From Burkholderiaceae bacterium (GTDB lineage: Bacteria; Pseudomonadota; Gammaproteobacteria; Burkholderiales; Burkholderiaceae_E): a DNA stretch of 58,044 nt. A program made the position numbers and the translations under genes. The stretch is from positions 1-58,044 of the forward strand of contig JAMLIN010000026.1 of the NCBI GenBank assembly GCA_023954135.1, written 5' to 3'. The notes below the pieces were generated by a model, which made no database searches, was not told where the DNA came from, and saw nothing but the letters and a program-made list of their open reading frames with translations. This document shows positions 16,075-25,076 of this stretch, piece by piece (position 1 is the first letter of the stretch; the number at the start of each line of letters is the position of its first letter).

Positions 16075-16871
16075 AGCGACTCGATCTCCTCGCCGTCCTG
16101 TCGGCCCTGCTCGGCCTGCTGGTCGCCGCGGCGCCGGCCCACGCCCAGGTGGTCGGCCTGAACGCCAGCCCCGCGCCGGGCGGCGGCACGACCTACTCGG
16201 TGCCGATCCAGACGCTGCTGCTCTTCAGCGCGCTGAGCTTCCTGCCGGCGGTGCTGCTGCTGATGACCAGCTTCACCCGCATCGTCATCGTGCTCGCGCT
16301 GATGCGCCAGGCGCTGGGGCTGCAGTCGACGCCGCCCAACCAGGTGATCGTGGGGATGTCCCTGTTCCTGACCCTGTTCGTGATGGGCCCGACCCTCGAG
16401 CAGATCCACGATGAGGCCTACAAACCCTACACCGAGCAGAAGATCGGCTTCGAGCAGGCCGCCGCCATCGCGAGCGCCCCGTTGCGCGACTTCATGCTGC
16501 GCCAGACGCGGGAGTCGGACATCGAGCTCTTCGCCTCGATGGCGCTCCCCGATCCGGCCGACGCCGAGCCGCCCGCGGCCGGCGGCGAAGCCGCAGGGGC
16601 AGCCGATGCGGCCCCGCCCGCCGCGGACGCGGTTCCGATGCGGGTCCTGATCCCGGCCTTCGTGGTGAGCGAGCTGAAGACCGCGTTCCAGATCGGCTTC
16701 CTGGTATTCATACCCTTCCTGATGATCGACCTGATCGTCTCGAGCGTGCTCATGTCGATGGGAATGATGATGCTGTCGCCCGTGCTGGTCTCGCTACCCT
16801 TCAAGCTGATGCTCTTCGTGCTGGCCGATGGCTGGAGCCTGCTGGTGGCCTCGATGGTCGCGAGCTTCTGA
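16071..16871 (+). CDS. fliP: Flagellar export gate protein FliP
   Basis: FliP forms the pentameric core of the export gate in the MS-ring membrane patch. The 266-residue product has a cleavable-looking signal peptide (LLAVLSALLGLLVAAAPAHA) and several membrane segments. The strongly conserved block FTRIVIVLALMRQALGLQST and the C-terminal MGMMMLSPVLVSLPFKLMLF are both present. The ATG at 16071 overlaps the fliO stop. An alanine-rich insert around residues 160-185 lies in the periplasmic part. Confidence 0.97.
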   Translation: MKRLDLLAVLSALLGLLVAAAPAHAQVVGLNASPAPGGGTTYSVPIQTLLLFSALSFLPAVLLLMTSFTRIVIVLALMRQALGLQSTPPNQVIVGMSLFLTLFVMGPTLEQIHDEAYKPYTEQKIGFEQAAAIASAPLRDFMLRQTRESDIELFASMALPDPADAEPPAAGGEAAGAADAAPPAADAVPMRVLIPAFVVSELKTAFQIGFLVFIPFLMIDLIVSSVLMSMGMMMLSPVLVSLPFKLMLFVLADGWSLLVASMVASF

Positions 16872-16888
16872 GCAACCGGAGAAAGTCG

Positions 16889-17158
16889 ATGACACCGGAG
16901 TACGTCGTCCAGGTCGGCCGTCACGCCCTCGAGATGCTGCTGATCGTCGCGGCGCCGCTGCTGGGCGTCGCCCTCGTCGTCGGCCTGGCGGTAAGCGTGC
17001 TGCAGGCGATCACGCAGATCAACGAGAACACGCTCTCGTTCCTGCCCAAGCTGCTCGCGCTGGCCGCTACGCTCGGGATCGCCGGCCCCTGGCTGCTGGC
17101 GATGCTGACCGATTTCATCCGGGAGACCTTCATGTCGATCCCGGGCGCGATCGGCTGA
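16889..17158 (+). CDS. fliQ: Flagellar export gate protein FliQ
   Basis: FliQ supplies the outer helical hairpins of the export gate. The 89-residue product has the usual two membrane helices (MLLIVAAPLLGVALVVGLAV and LLALAATLGIAGPWLLAML) joined by the conserved cytoplasmic loop QAITQINENTLSFLPKL. The ATG has a GGAGAAAG site upstream. The TGA overlaps the fliR ATG (TGATG). Confidence 0.96.
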   Translation: MTPEYVVQVGRHALEMLLIVAAPLLGVALVVGLAVSVLQAITQINENTLSFLPKLLALAATLGIAGPWLLAMLTDFIRETFMSIPGAIG

Positions 17159-17913
17159 TGCTCTCGATCACCGACGCCCAGCTCTTCGGCTGGCTGTCGA
17201 GCTTCCTGCTGCCCTTCTTCCGTGTCCTCGGCCTGTTCACCACGGCGCCGGTCATGTCCCAGCGCAGCGTCCCGCTGCGGGTGCGCATCGCCGTTTCGGG
17301 ACTGACGGCCGCCATCGTCGCGCCCACCGTCGAGGTCGGCGGCGGCGGCTTCGAGGGCCCCAACCTGGTGGTGCTGGTGGCGCACGAGGTGCTCGTCGGG
17401 CTGACGCTCGGCTTCATCGCCCGGGTGATCTTCAGCGCCTTCGAGCTCGCCGGCGAGGCGATCGGGCTGCAGATGGGCCTGTCCTTCGCCGGCTTCTACG
17501 ATCCCCAGAGCGGATCGGGCAACCCGGTCTCGCGACTGCTCAACACGATCGCGCTCACCGCCTTCGTGGTCATGAACGGCCCCGGCATGCTGCTGATGGC
17601 CGTCACCGAGAGCTTCCGCGTGATCCCGATCGACATGACCTTCGGCTGGCTCGCGGGCCGTTCGCCGATCGCGCTCGGCACCCAGATGTTCGCGCTCGCG
17701 CTGGCCATCGCGCTGCCCTTCATCGCCCTGCTGCTCTTCGTCAACGTCGCGCTCGGCGTGATGTCGCGGGTCGCGCCCCAGTTCAGCGTCTTCGCGGTCG
17801 GGTTTCCGCTCACGATCGGGATCGGGCTGGTCCTGCTGGCACTCGTCATGCCACTGCTCGAGATACCGCTCGGCTCGGCGATGACCCAGTTGCGGATCGC
17901 CGTCGGCGGCTAG
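17158..17913 (+). CDS. fliR: Flagellar export gate protein FliR
   Basis: FliR completes the FliPQR export gate. The 251-residue, six-helix membrane protein has the family motifs FFRVLGLFTTAPVMSQRSVP near the N-terminus and LTLGFIARVIFSAFELAGEA around residues 80-100. It is the last flagellar gene here; flhB and flhA are not in the window. Its TAG lies inside a CTAG shared with the stop codon of the convergent cytochrome gene, so the two genes overlap at their 3' ends. Confidence 0.96.
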   Translation: MLSITDAQLFGWLSSFLLPFFRVLGLFTTAPVMSQRSVPLRVRIAVSGLTAAIVAPTVEVGGGGFEGPNLVVLVAHEVLVGLTLGFIARVIFSAFELAGEAIGLQMGLSFAGFYDPQSGSGNPVSRLLNTIALTAFVVMNGPGMLLMAVTESFRVIPIDMTFGWLAGRSPIALGTQMFALALAIALPFIALLLFVNVALGVMSRVAPQFSVFAVGFPLTIGIGLVLLALVMPLLEIPLGSAMTQLRIAVGG

Positions 17914-19895
17914 TCGCGGGTCGCGGCGTGGAGCGAGGACACCTGCGGCTGGCGGATCTCGCCTGCGCGATTGCCCCAGGCATGGCGGACGTAGGTGGCC
18001 ACGGCAGCGATTCCGGCATCGCCGAGCTCGGCCGCATACGGCGGCATGCCGTAAGGCCTGGGGTTCTCCGCGGTCTGCGCGGCGTAGCCACCCTCGAGGA
18101 TGATCCGCAGCATGTTGTCGGCAACGGGTGATCGCACCCCCGGGTTGCCCGCCAGCGGAGGAGCGCGTTCGCCCTTGCCCCGGCCGTCATCGCCATGGCA
18201 GTCGGCGCAATGATCGCGGTAGATCGCTTCGCCGCGCGCGAGCGTCGTCGCATGAGGCAGGGTTTCCGCCGGCGCATGCTTTCGTGGTTGCGCATCCTCG
18301 ATGAGGTAGGAGGCGATCGCCAGTGCGTCGTCCCTCGAGAGATGGCTCGTCCCCATCGCCACCACCTCGACCATCGGTCCCGCCGCCCAGCCGGTGCTCG
18401 ATCGCCCGGTCAGCAGGGCGGCGGCGAGCTCCTCGACGCTTCCGGCGGCGGTCCAGGCCGAATCGCGCAGATCGGGGGCATGCCAGCCGTCCGGCAGGCG
18501 GGCACCGGCCAGCGATTCCGGATCGGCCTGGCCGCCGAGCCGGTTGCGTGGCGAATGGCACTGGTCGCAATGAGCGACCGCCCGCACCAGGTAGGCGCCG
18601 CGGTTCCACTGCACCGAGCGGGAGGAATCCTCCCTGAGCTCCCCCGGATCGAAGTAGATCGCGCGCCACGCGCGCAAGGCCAGCGCGGAGTCGAAGGGAG
18701 CCCGCAGGGCTGCGGGCCGATTCGCGGCCTCGGCCGGCGGGATCGTCTTCAGGTAGGCGAACAAGGCTTCGAGGTCGTCCTCCCGCATCCGGGTGAACGA
18801 GGTATACGGGAAGGCCGGCGAGAGAATGCGCCCGTCGGGCGCCACACCTTCGCGCATGGCGCGCCGGAAATCCTCGAACCGCCATTGTCCGAGGCCGTGC
18901 TCGCTGGAGCCGGTGAGATTGGTCGAGTAGACATCGCCGAACGGCGTCGCGATCGCCCGGCCGCCAGCCCAGGGTGTCCCACCGGCACGGGTGTGACAGG
19001 ACTCGCAGTTGCCGATGCGCGCCAGGTAGCGTCCCCTGGCGACCCGCGGATCCTCGGCCGCGCCGCCCGGCGCAACGGCGGTGTCCGACGGCGCGCCGGC
19101 CACGGCGGCCGATGTTGCCGCGACGGCGCGGGACACCACGCCGCATTCGAGCGCTGCGCGCGGCACGGGCCCCCGAGAAGGGGCTGAATCGGCGGGCACC
19201 GGCCGTGAAGCGAGCCAGTTCGAGATCGCCCTGACATCGGCCGGAGCCAGGGCCTCGACGACCTTCGCCATGCAGTCGTCCTCGCCGGCCCGGCGCTGCC
19301 CCTCGCGCCAGGCGCCGATCTGGGCATTGATGTAGTCGCGCGGCATGCCGAGCAGGCCCGGCACCGCCGGATCGATCCCGGTGAGCCTCTCGCCATGGCA
19401 TGCGGCGCACGCCGGCATCTCTCCGGCCGCGCCCTCCAGCACGAGACTGCGCCCCCGCTCGAGCTCCGCCCCGCTCGCCTCCGGCGCCTGTGGCGCGGGA
19501 TACGGCAGGTCCAGCCGCGCGAAATGCTCGGCCATGTCGCGAAGGTATGCATCGTCGAGGCCTGCGAGCAAGCGCCGCATCGGCATGTACTGGCGGTTGC
19601 CGTCCCGAAACGCGACCAGCTGGTTGAAGAGATAGGCCTTCGGCTTGCCCGCGATCCGCGGATAGTAGCCATCGCTCGACGAGCGTCCCTCGGCGCCATG
19701 GCAGACGGTGCACGGCGCGACCCGGTCGGCCATGCCCTCGGGGAGATCCGTCGCCGCCGCCGGCGCATGGAGATGGAGCGCGATCGCGAGCAGCACCGGC
19801 GCTGCCAGACGCAGCATCCATGCAGGAAGGACTCGGACGAGGGAGGCCGGCACGGACGCTGGCGGACGGGATACGAAACCGGGGATGCGCGACAT
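17910..19895 (-). CDS. Five-haem c-type cytochrome (cytochrome c4-like plus ADH-type cytochrome subunit fusion)
   Basis: An exported electron-transfer protein. Five CxxCH haem sites are visible: CTVCH, CAACH, CESCH, CDQCH and CADCH. The first two lie in a c4-like pair of domains. The last three are arranged as in the triple-haem cytochrome subunit of membrane alcohol/aldehyde/gluconate dehydrogenases (GRYLARIGNCESCHT ... TPFGDVYSTNL ... spaced haems). The protein therefore looks like a fusion. An N-terminal signal peptide (LRLAAPVLLAIALHLHAPAA) is clear, but the start is not: ATG 19895 gives 661 residues, ATG 19817 gives 635, and neither has a strong ribosome site. No catalytic dehydrogenase subunit lies beside it. 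Confidence 0.85.
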   Translation of the reverse strand: MSRIPGFVSRPPASVPASLVRVLPAWMLRLAAPVLLAIALHLHAPAAATDLPEGMADRVAPCTVCHGAEGRSSSDGYYPRIAGKPKAYLFNQLVAFRDGNRQYMPMRRLLAGLDDAYLRDMAEHFARLDLPYPAPQAPEASGAELERGRSLVLEGAAGEMPACAACHGERLTGIDPAVPGLLGMPRDYINAQIGAWREGQRRAGEDDCMAKVVEALAPADVRAISNWLASRPVPADSAPSRGPVPRAALECGVVSRAVAATSAAVAGAPSDTAVAPGGAAEDPRVARGRYLARIGNCESCHTRAGGTPWAGGRAIATPFGDVYSTNLTGSSEHGLGQWRFEDFRRAMREGVAPDGRILSPAFPYTSFTRMREDDLEALFAYLKTIPPAEAANRPAALRAPFDSALALRAWRAIYFDPGELREDSSRSVQWNRGAYLVRAVAHCDQCHSPRNRLGGQADPESLAGARLPDGWHAPDLRDSAWTAAGSVEELAAALLTGRSSTGWAAGPMVEVVAMGTSHLSRDDALAIASYLIEDAQPRKHAPAETLPHATTLARGEAIYRDHCADCHGDDGRGKGERAPPLAGNPGVRSPVADNMLRIILEGGYAAQTAENPRPYGMPPYAAELGDAGIAAVATYVRHAWGNRAGEIRQPQVSSLHAATRD

Positions 19896-20038
19896 TGAGC
19901 GGAGCGAAACGGGCGTACCTGGGGCGGAAGACTCGGATGGCTGGCCCGAGCTTACACCCTGCGCGCACGAGCCGACGTCGAGCGCCACCGATGATCATGG
20001 CGCATGAACCCGATGCAACCCCGTACAATTCCCAACCC

Positions 20039-21136
20039 ATGGAACTGGCACGAACGTCGGAGCCCGTCAGCGGCCGGGAATTGCGGATTCTGATCGTCGA
20101 GGATTCGACGATGGACTACGATTTCCTCGCCGAGACGCTTCGCCGCCAGAAGCTGGCGGTGCATACCCATCGCGTCGACAATGCGGCGGAGATGGCCCGG
20201 GCATTGGCCGAGCAGCCCTGGGATGCCGTCATCTCGGATCATCATCTGCCCGGGTTCTCGAGCAGCGGAGCGCTCGAGACCCTGCGGGAAAGCGGGCTCG
20301 ATCTCCCTTTCCTGATCGTCTCCGGCACGATCGGCGAGGATATCGCGGTCGAGGCCATGCACCGCGGCGCGGACGACTATCTGGTCAAGGGCCGGCTCGC
20401 CCGGCTCGGCGCCGCGCTCGAGCATGCGATCGCCGCCTGCGAGGCCCGTCGTGAACGCACCAGGGCCATGCTCGATCTCGAGCGCTCCGAGCGCCAGCTG
20501 CAGTCCCTCTCCGCGCACCTCCTCACGAATCGGGAAGCCGAACGCGCCGAGCTCGCCCGGGAGCTGCACGACGACGTCGGCGGCACCCTCGCCGCGGTCC
20601 GCTTCGACCTCGCCTGGATCGAACGCCGAGCCGACGCAGAGATCGCGGAGCGGGCGCGCCAGGCGATGGCATCCCTGACCGAGGCGATGCAGGCGGCACA
20701 GCGGCTGATGCGCGAGCTTCGGCCACCGGTCCTCGACGCCGGCCTGATCGCCGCGCTCGAATGGCTGGTGGACCGGTTCCGCAGCCGCTCCGGACTGCAG
20801 GTCCGGTTCGCGACCAATGTCCAGTCCCTCGAGCTCGACGAGCAGCGCGCGATGGTCGTCTACCGCAGCCTGCAGGAAGCGCTGACCAATATCCTCAAGC
20901 ACGCGCAGGCGCAGTCGGTACGGGTCGACGTGGTCGTCACCGACGGCCAGCTCTCGCTCGAGGTCAGCGACGACGGCACTGGCCTGACCGAAGCCGACCG
21001 CCAGAAGGAAGGCTCCTTCGGGCTTCGCGGGCTGACCGAGCGCGCCCGCAGGGTCGGCGGCTGGCTCGAGATCACCGGCAGCGAGCGTGGCTGCACCGTC
21101 CTGCTCACCCTGCCGATCCGCGAGGACAACGCATGA
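20039..21136 (+). CDS. Soluble histidine kinase with N-terminal receiver domain
   Basis: A cytoplasmic signalling kinase of 365 residues. An N-terminal receiver domain (RILIVEDSTMDYDF, phospho-acceptor Asp in ISDHHLPGF, about residues 14-130) is joined by a coiled linker to a HisKA_3 dimerisation domain with the phospho-acceptor His in RELHDDVGG and a HATPase_c domain (SLEVSDDGTGLTEADR). This is the NarX/UhpB-type kinase fold without membrane segments. ATG 20039 was chosen because the receiver begins shortly after it; ATG 19991 is also in frame. A TACAAT at about 20023 may be a -10. It overlaps the NarL-type regulator by four bases, so the two form a pair. Confidence 0.9.
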   Translation: MELARTSEPVSGRELRILIVEDSTMDYDFLAETLRRQKLAVHTHRVDNAAEMARALAEQPWDAVISDHHLPGFSSSGALETLRESGLDLPFLIVSGTIGEDIAVEAMHRGADDYLVKGRLARLGAALEHAIAACEARRERTRAMLDLERSERQLQSLSAHLLTNREAERAELARELHDDVGGTLAAVRFDLAWIERRADAEIAERARQAMASLTEAMQAAQRLMRELRPPVLDAGLIAALEWLVDRFRSRSGLQVRFATNVQSLELDEQRAMVVYRSLQEALTNILKHAQAQSVRVDVVVTDGQLSLEVSDDGTGLTEADRQKEGSFGLRGLTERARRVGGWLEITGSERGCTVLLTLPIREDNA

Positions 21137-21765
21137 TCCGGGTCATTCTCGTCGACGACCATCAGCTGGTGCGTCGGGGTGTACGCGAAACCCTCATCGA
21201 GGCCGGCGGCTTCGAGATCGTCGGTGAAGCCGCGGGCTATGCCGAGCTGCGCGAGCTGCTACGCACCGTCCAGGCCGACGTGGTCGTGCTCGACATCAAC
21301 CTGCCCGGGCGCAGCGGGCTCGAGATACTGAAGTCGCTCGACGAGGCGGGCAGCCGGATGCGGGTGGTGATGCTCTCGCAGTATCCCGAGGACCAGTACG
21401 GCGTGCGCGCCCTGAAGGCCGGGGCGATGGCGTATCTCAACAAGACGAGCACGCCCGAGACCATCGTCGAAGCCCTGCGCATGGTCGCCACCGGACGCAA
21501 GTTCGTCACCCGGGAGATCGCGCACGCCCTGATGGAGAGCGTCACGGGACGCCACGACGACGAGCCGCACCAGGCGCTGTCCGAGCGGGAACGCCAGACG
21601 ATGATGCTCATCGCCTCGGGCAAGCGCCTGTCCGAGATCGCCGAGGCGCTGGCGCTGTCGCCCAAGACGGTCAGCGTCTACCGTGCCCGGGTGCTGGAGA
21701 AGCTCGGCCTGGCGACCAACGCGGAGCTCGCAGCCTATGCGGTTCGCAACCGGCTGATCGACTAA
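21133..21765 (+). CDS. NarL/LuxR-type response regulator
   Basis: A 210-residue two-domain transcriptional regulator. The receiver domain (VILVDDHQLVRRGV, phospho-acceptor Asp in VVVLDINLPGRSG near residue 54, Lys in YLNKTSTPE) is followed by a LuxR-type DNA-binding domain (LSERERQTMMLIASGKRLSE then LALSPKTVSVYRARVLEKL). Its ATG overlaps the stop of the REC-kinase gene, so that kinase is the likely phosphodonor. Its TAA overlaps the stop codon of the convergent diguanylate cyclase gene. Target genes are not evident from the sequence. Confidence 0.94.
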   Translation: MIRVILVDDHQLVRRGVRETLIEAGGFEIVGEAAGYAELRELLRTVQADVVVLDINLPGRSGLEILKSLDEAGSRMRVVMLSQYPEDQYGVRALKAGAMAYLNKTSTPETIVEALRMVATGRKFVTREIAHALMESVTGRHDDEPHQALSERERQTMMLIASGKRLSEIAEALALSPKTVSVYRARVLEKLGLATNAELAAYAVRNRLID

Positions 21766-22946
21766 GCTCGACGGACGCAGCCCTTGCCGGCGCGCTTGGC
21801 GCGATAGAGCGCCTCGTCGACGCGCGCGAGCATCGCCTCCAGCGTGTCGGTCGCCGCGCGTACCGTCACGCCGGCGGAGAAGCGGATCGCCCGCGAATCC
21901 GAGCCGGTCACGAGAGGCGTGGTCGTCATGCGCGCCTGCAGGTCCTCGACCCGGCCCGCCGCGGCATCGATGGCGTTGCCCGCCATCAGCAGGACGAACT
22001 CCTCCCCGCCGTAGCGGGCGATGACGCCGTCGTGCCCGAGCCCCTCGCGAAGCTCCACGCAGAAGTGTCGCAGCGCCCGGTCGCCCACCTGATGCCCGAG
22101 CTCGTCGTTCAGGCGCTTGAAGTCGTCGATGTCGACCAGGGCGAGCGCCAGTGGGCGCTCCCGCAAGCGGCATTCACGCTCGAGCCGCTCGAACTGACGC
22201 TCGAGCCCGCGCCGGTTGAAGACCCCGGTCAGCTCATCGACCAGCATCTGGCGGCTGGCGTCGGCCAGTCGTGCCTCGAGCTGCGCCACCTGCTCGCGCA
22301 GCGACTCGGCGCGGCTGCAGGCACGATGGAAACGCTCGCGCGAGGCGGCGATCTCGTTGCGCATCACCCCGGCTTCCCTGACGACGGATCCCATGATCCG
22401 TCGGGCATCCTGGACCTCGACGCACTGGTCCACCTGCCTTGCATACGTACCGAGGTTCCTCGCGAACTGCTCCGCGGTCCGGTCGAGGTCGCCGGTCCAG
22501 CCCTGACACTGCCGCAATGCCTTGCTCAGCGCCTCGGCGCTCTCCTTGCGGGAATCGGCGAGATCGGACTGCTCCGCATAGACGTGGCGAAGCATCCGGG
22601 TCGCCGCCCGGACCGCCGGCGCCCGCACCGGCCGGGTCAGGGCCGAGCGCACGGTGTCGACGAGCGCCTGGCTCCACTGCTGCGCGCGGGCGAGCCCCGC
22701 CAGGTTCTCGCAGACCTGGATCGCGAGCACCGCGAGCTCGTCGCCGAGCTCGGTGTCGGCGACGGCGCGCGCCGGCATGGGGGGCGAAGTCGGCTCGGGC
22801 GCGTCGTCCGGCCCGCCGACCTCGAGCCAGGCGAGGCGGTAGTTCTCGGGTGTCGGCGCCAGCTTGCGGGCAGCCATCAAATGCATCGCGCGCCGGGCGA
22901 ATTCGACCATCCCCGGCCGGATCGCGGCATCTGCCGGTGCCGACAT
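21762..22946 (-). CDS. Diguanylate cyclase (GGDEF)
   Basis: Makes cyclic-di-GMP from GTP. The 394-residue product has an N-terminal helical region of about 220 residues, a coiled coil (REQVAQLEARLADASRQ) and a C-terminal GGDEF domain with DELTGVFNRRGLERQF at its start and an intact active site RYGGEEFVLLM. No RxxD inhibitory site is seen in the usual place before the active-site loop. There are no membrane segments. ATG 22946 was chosen because the helical domain starts just after it; a longer frame extends to 23093. The product could feed the YcgR brake encoded at 2982. Confidence 0.92.
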   Translation of the reverse strand: MSAPADAAIRPGMVEFARRAMHLMAARKLAPTPENYRLAWLEVGGPDDAPEPTSPPMPARAVADTELGDELAVLAIQVCENLAGLARAQQWSQALVDTVRSALTRPVRAPAVRAATRMLRHVYAEQSDLADSRKESAEALSKALRQCQGWTGDLDRTAEQFARNLGTYARQVDQCVEVQDARRIMGSVVREAGVMRNEIAASRERFHRACSRAESLREQVAQLEARLADASRQMLVDELTGVFNRRGLERQFERLERECRLRERPLALALVDIDDFKRLNDELGHQVGDRALRHFCVELREGLGHDGVIARYGGEEFVLLMAGNAIDAAAGRVEDLQARMTTTPLVTGSDSRAIRFSAGVTVRAATDTLEAMLARVDEALYRAKRAGKGCVRRA

Positions 22947-23170
22947 GATCAGTCCCCGACCGATCCGGCCTCGGGGGCACGGATGATCGATGAATCGCCG
23001 TCGACCGGAAGGCGCGGCTCTCTCGTCTGGCTTGGTTCGGCAGTGGTCATCGAATACCCGGTTCCGGGGGGGAGGGATCGGGCGCCCTGGCACACCGATC
23101 GTCGTATCGAAGGCAATAACGGCAGGCGCCCGATCGATCTTTAGCCGACATCTGGCAAGATCGGCCTGAC

Positions 23171-25063
23171 ATGAACCGCAGCACCCTGCCAGCCAGCGAC
23201 GCCGAAACCCGGCCCGATCCCGCCCGGGAAGTCGGCCCCTTGCGGCCGGCCGCCTTCGCCGCCCTGGCGTTGATCATCGTCACGGCCCTGCTCGGCCTGT
23301 CGATGCTCGATGGCGAGCCGGCGGGGGAAGGCCTCGCGCCGGCCGCAAACCCGCATCCAGCCTGGCTCTGGCTCGGCGGGCTGGTTGCCGGCATGCTGAT
23401 GGCGGGGATCGCCACCTGCTGGTGGCGGGCCGAACGGCGGGCGAACCGCAATGCCGGAGCGCTCGCCGATCTGGCCCAGGTCAACGCCGGCCTGCGCCAG
23501 ATGGTCGAGGCTCGGGAAACCCAGCTCGCCGCCCATCGGCAGATCAACGGCTGGGTCTACTGGGAGCAGGATGCCCACGGGATCTACCGCGCCATCGAGA
23601 CGGGAACCGACCCTTCGCTCGCCCGGTTCCGCCAGCTTCTGGGCGTGACCCGCGAGACCGGCATCCGGGTCGACGAGCCGGCGCGCTGGCATCGCACCGC
23701 GAGCCTGATCGAGCGCCGCCAGCCATTCGGCGAACTGTTCAGTCGCCGGGCGCTAGCCGACGGCAGCGAGATCGAGGTCGAGGAATGCGGCGGGCCGCGC
23801 TACGACGCGAACGGCCGTTTCACCGGCTATGCGGGGCTCATCCGGGAACGTCGCGACATGCCCGGCTCGGTCTCGCAGTTCGACCTCGGCGCGCTCGCGG
23901 CGATCCCGCTGCCGGTGGTCATACTCGAGGCGCGGATCAACCAGTGGCGGCTGGCGTGGGCGAATGCGGCCACGTCGACCCTGACCGGCCTGAACGCGCT
24001 CGAGCTCGGATCGATCGACCCGCAGCGCTGGATCGTGCCGGACAGGACCGCCGAGGGCGCGGCGCGCCCCGGCCTCGCCGAATCGCTCGATGCCGAGCAG
24101 GGCTGCCGCCTGCCCGCGGCCATCCTCAATCGCTTCGGCGAATCGACCCCCGCGCAGCTCGTCATCGAGCCGCAGCCCGGGCCGGGCGGGCGCCCCCTGC
24201 GACTCGCCCTGATCGACACCATCAGCCCCGAATGCGCCCGGCTGCGGATGCTGGCCGCGGGCAGCGAGGAGGCTCGACGCGAGCAGGCCGCCCGGGCACT
24301 CGAGCTCGAAGTGACGGCACGCGAGCTCGAGTCGTTCAGCCACACCGTCTCGCACGACCTGCGCGCGCCCCTGCGCGTCGTCGACGGCTTCGGCCGGATC
24401 CTGCTCGAGGATTTCGCCAAGGACATGCCCGAGGACGCCCGGGGACATCTCGAGCGGATCCTGGCCGCCGCCGGCCGGATGAACGAAATGATCGACGCCC
24501 TCCTCGCGATGGCGCGCATCTCGAGCCAGCGGGTCGCGCCCGAGCCGGTCGACCTCAGCGCGATCGCGCACAGCGTCTTCGACGAACTGCGCCAGCTCGA
24601 CCCGGAGCGCCGGGTCCGCTTCGAGATCGTCGGCCGGATGCAGTGCCGCGGCGACCGCATCCTGCTGCGCATCGTGCTCGAGAACCTGCTCGGCAACGCC
24701 TGGAAGTACACCTCCCGACGCGACGAAGCCCGCATCGTCTTCGACAGCGAGCTCGTCGAGGGCGTCACCGTCTATCGCGTGTCCGACAACGGCACCGGGT
24801 TCGACACGAGCATGGCCGGCGATCTCTTCCAGATCTTCCGTCGCCTGCACAGCGCGAGCGAGTTCGATGGAACCGGCATCGGCCTGGCCACGGTCCAGCG
24901 GATCATCCGCCGCCACGGCGGACGGATCTGGGCCGAATCCGAGCACGGCGCCGGAGCGCGCTTCTCCTTCACCCTCTGGGACCGCCCGGCGCTGGAGCTC
25001 GACACCCGCCCGCCGAGCATTCCCGCCGAGACGGGCCGTCCGGCGATCGGCAGGGCCGGCTGA
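23171..25063 (+). CDS. Membrane-bound PAS-domain sensor histidine kinase
   Basis: A 630-residue sensor kinase. Two N-terminal membrane segments (about residues 23-43 and 58-78) bound a very short periplasmic loop. A PAS-like region starts at about 118 (WVYWEQDAHGIYRAIE) and a second at about 240. A HisKA domain has the acceptor His in FSHTVSHDLRAPLRVVDGF, and a HATPase domain has N-box NLLGNAWKYTSR and G boxes VSDNGTGFD and GTGIGLATVQRI. It resembles phytochrome-type orphan kinases of the DLRAPLR class. No response regulator gene is adjacent, and it converges on the LivK-type gene with a 13-base gap. Confidence 0.92.
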   Translation: MNRSTLPASDAETRPDPAREVGPLRPAAFAALALIIVTALLGLSMLDGEPAGEGLAPAANPHPAWLWLGGLVAGMLMAGIATCWWRAERRANRNAGALADLAQVNAGLRQMVEARETQLAAHRQINGWVYWEQDAHGIYRAIETGTDPSLARFRQLLGVTRETGIRVDEPARWHRTASLIERRQPFGELFSRRALADGSEIEVEECGGPRYDANGRFTGYAGLIRERRDMPGSVSQFDLGALAAIPLPVVILEARINQWRLAWANAATSTLTGLNALELGSIDPQRWIVPDRTAEGAARPGLAESLDAEQGCRLPAAILNRFGESTPAQLVIEPQPGPGGRPLRLALIDTISPECARLRMLAAGSEEARREQAARALELEVTARELESFSHTVSHDLRAPLRVVDGFGRILLEDFAKDMPEDARGHLERILAAAGRMNEMIDALLAMARISSQRVAPEPVDLSAIAHSVFDELRQLDPERRVRFEIVGRMQCRGDRILLRIVLENLLGNAWKYTSRRDEARIVFDSELVEGVTVYRVSDNGTGFDTSMAGDLFQIFRRLHSASEFDGTGIGLATVQRIIRRHGGRIWAESEHGAGARFSFTLWDRPALELDTRPPSIPAETGRPAIGRAG

Positions 25064-25076
25064 GCGGCCCCGGGGA

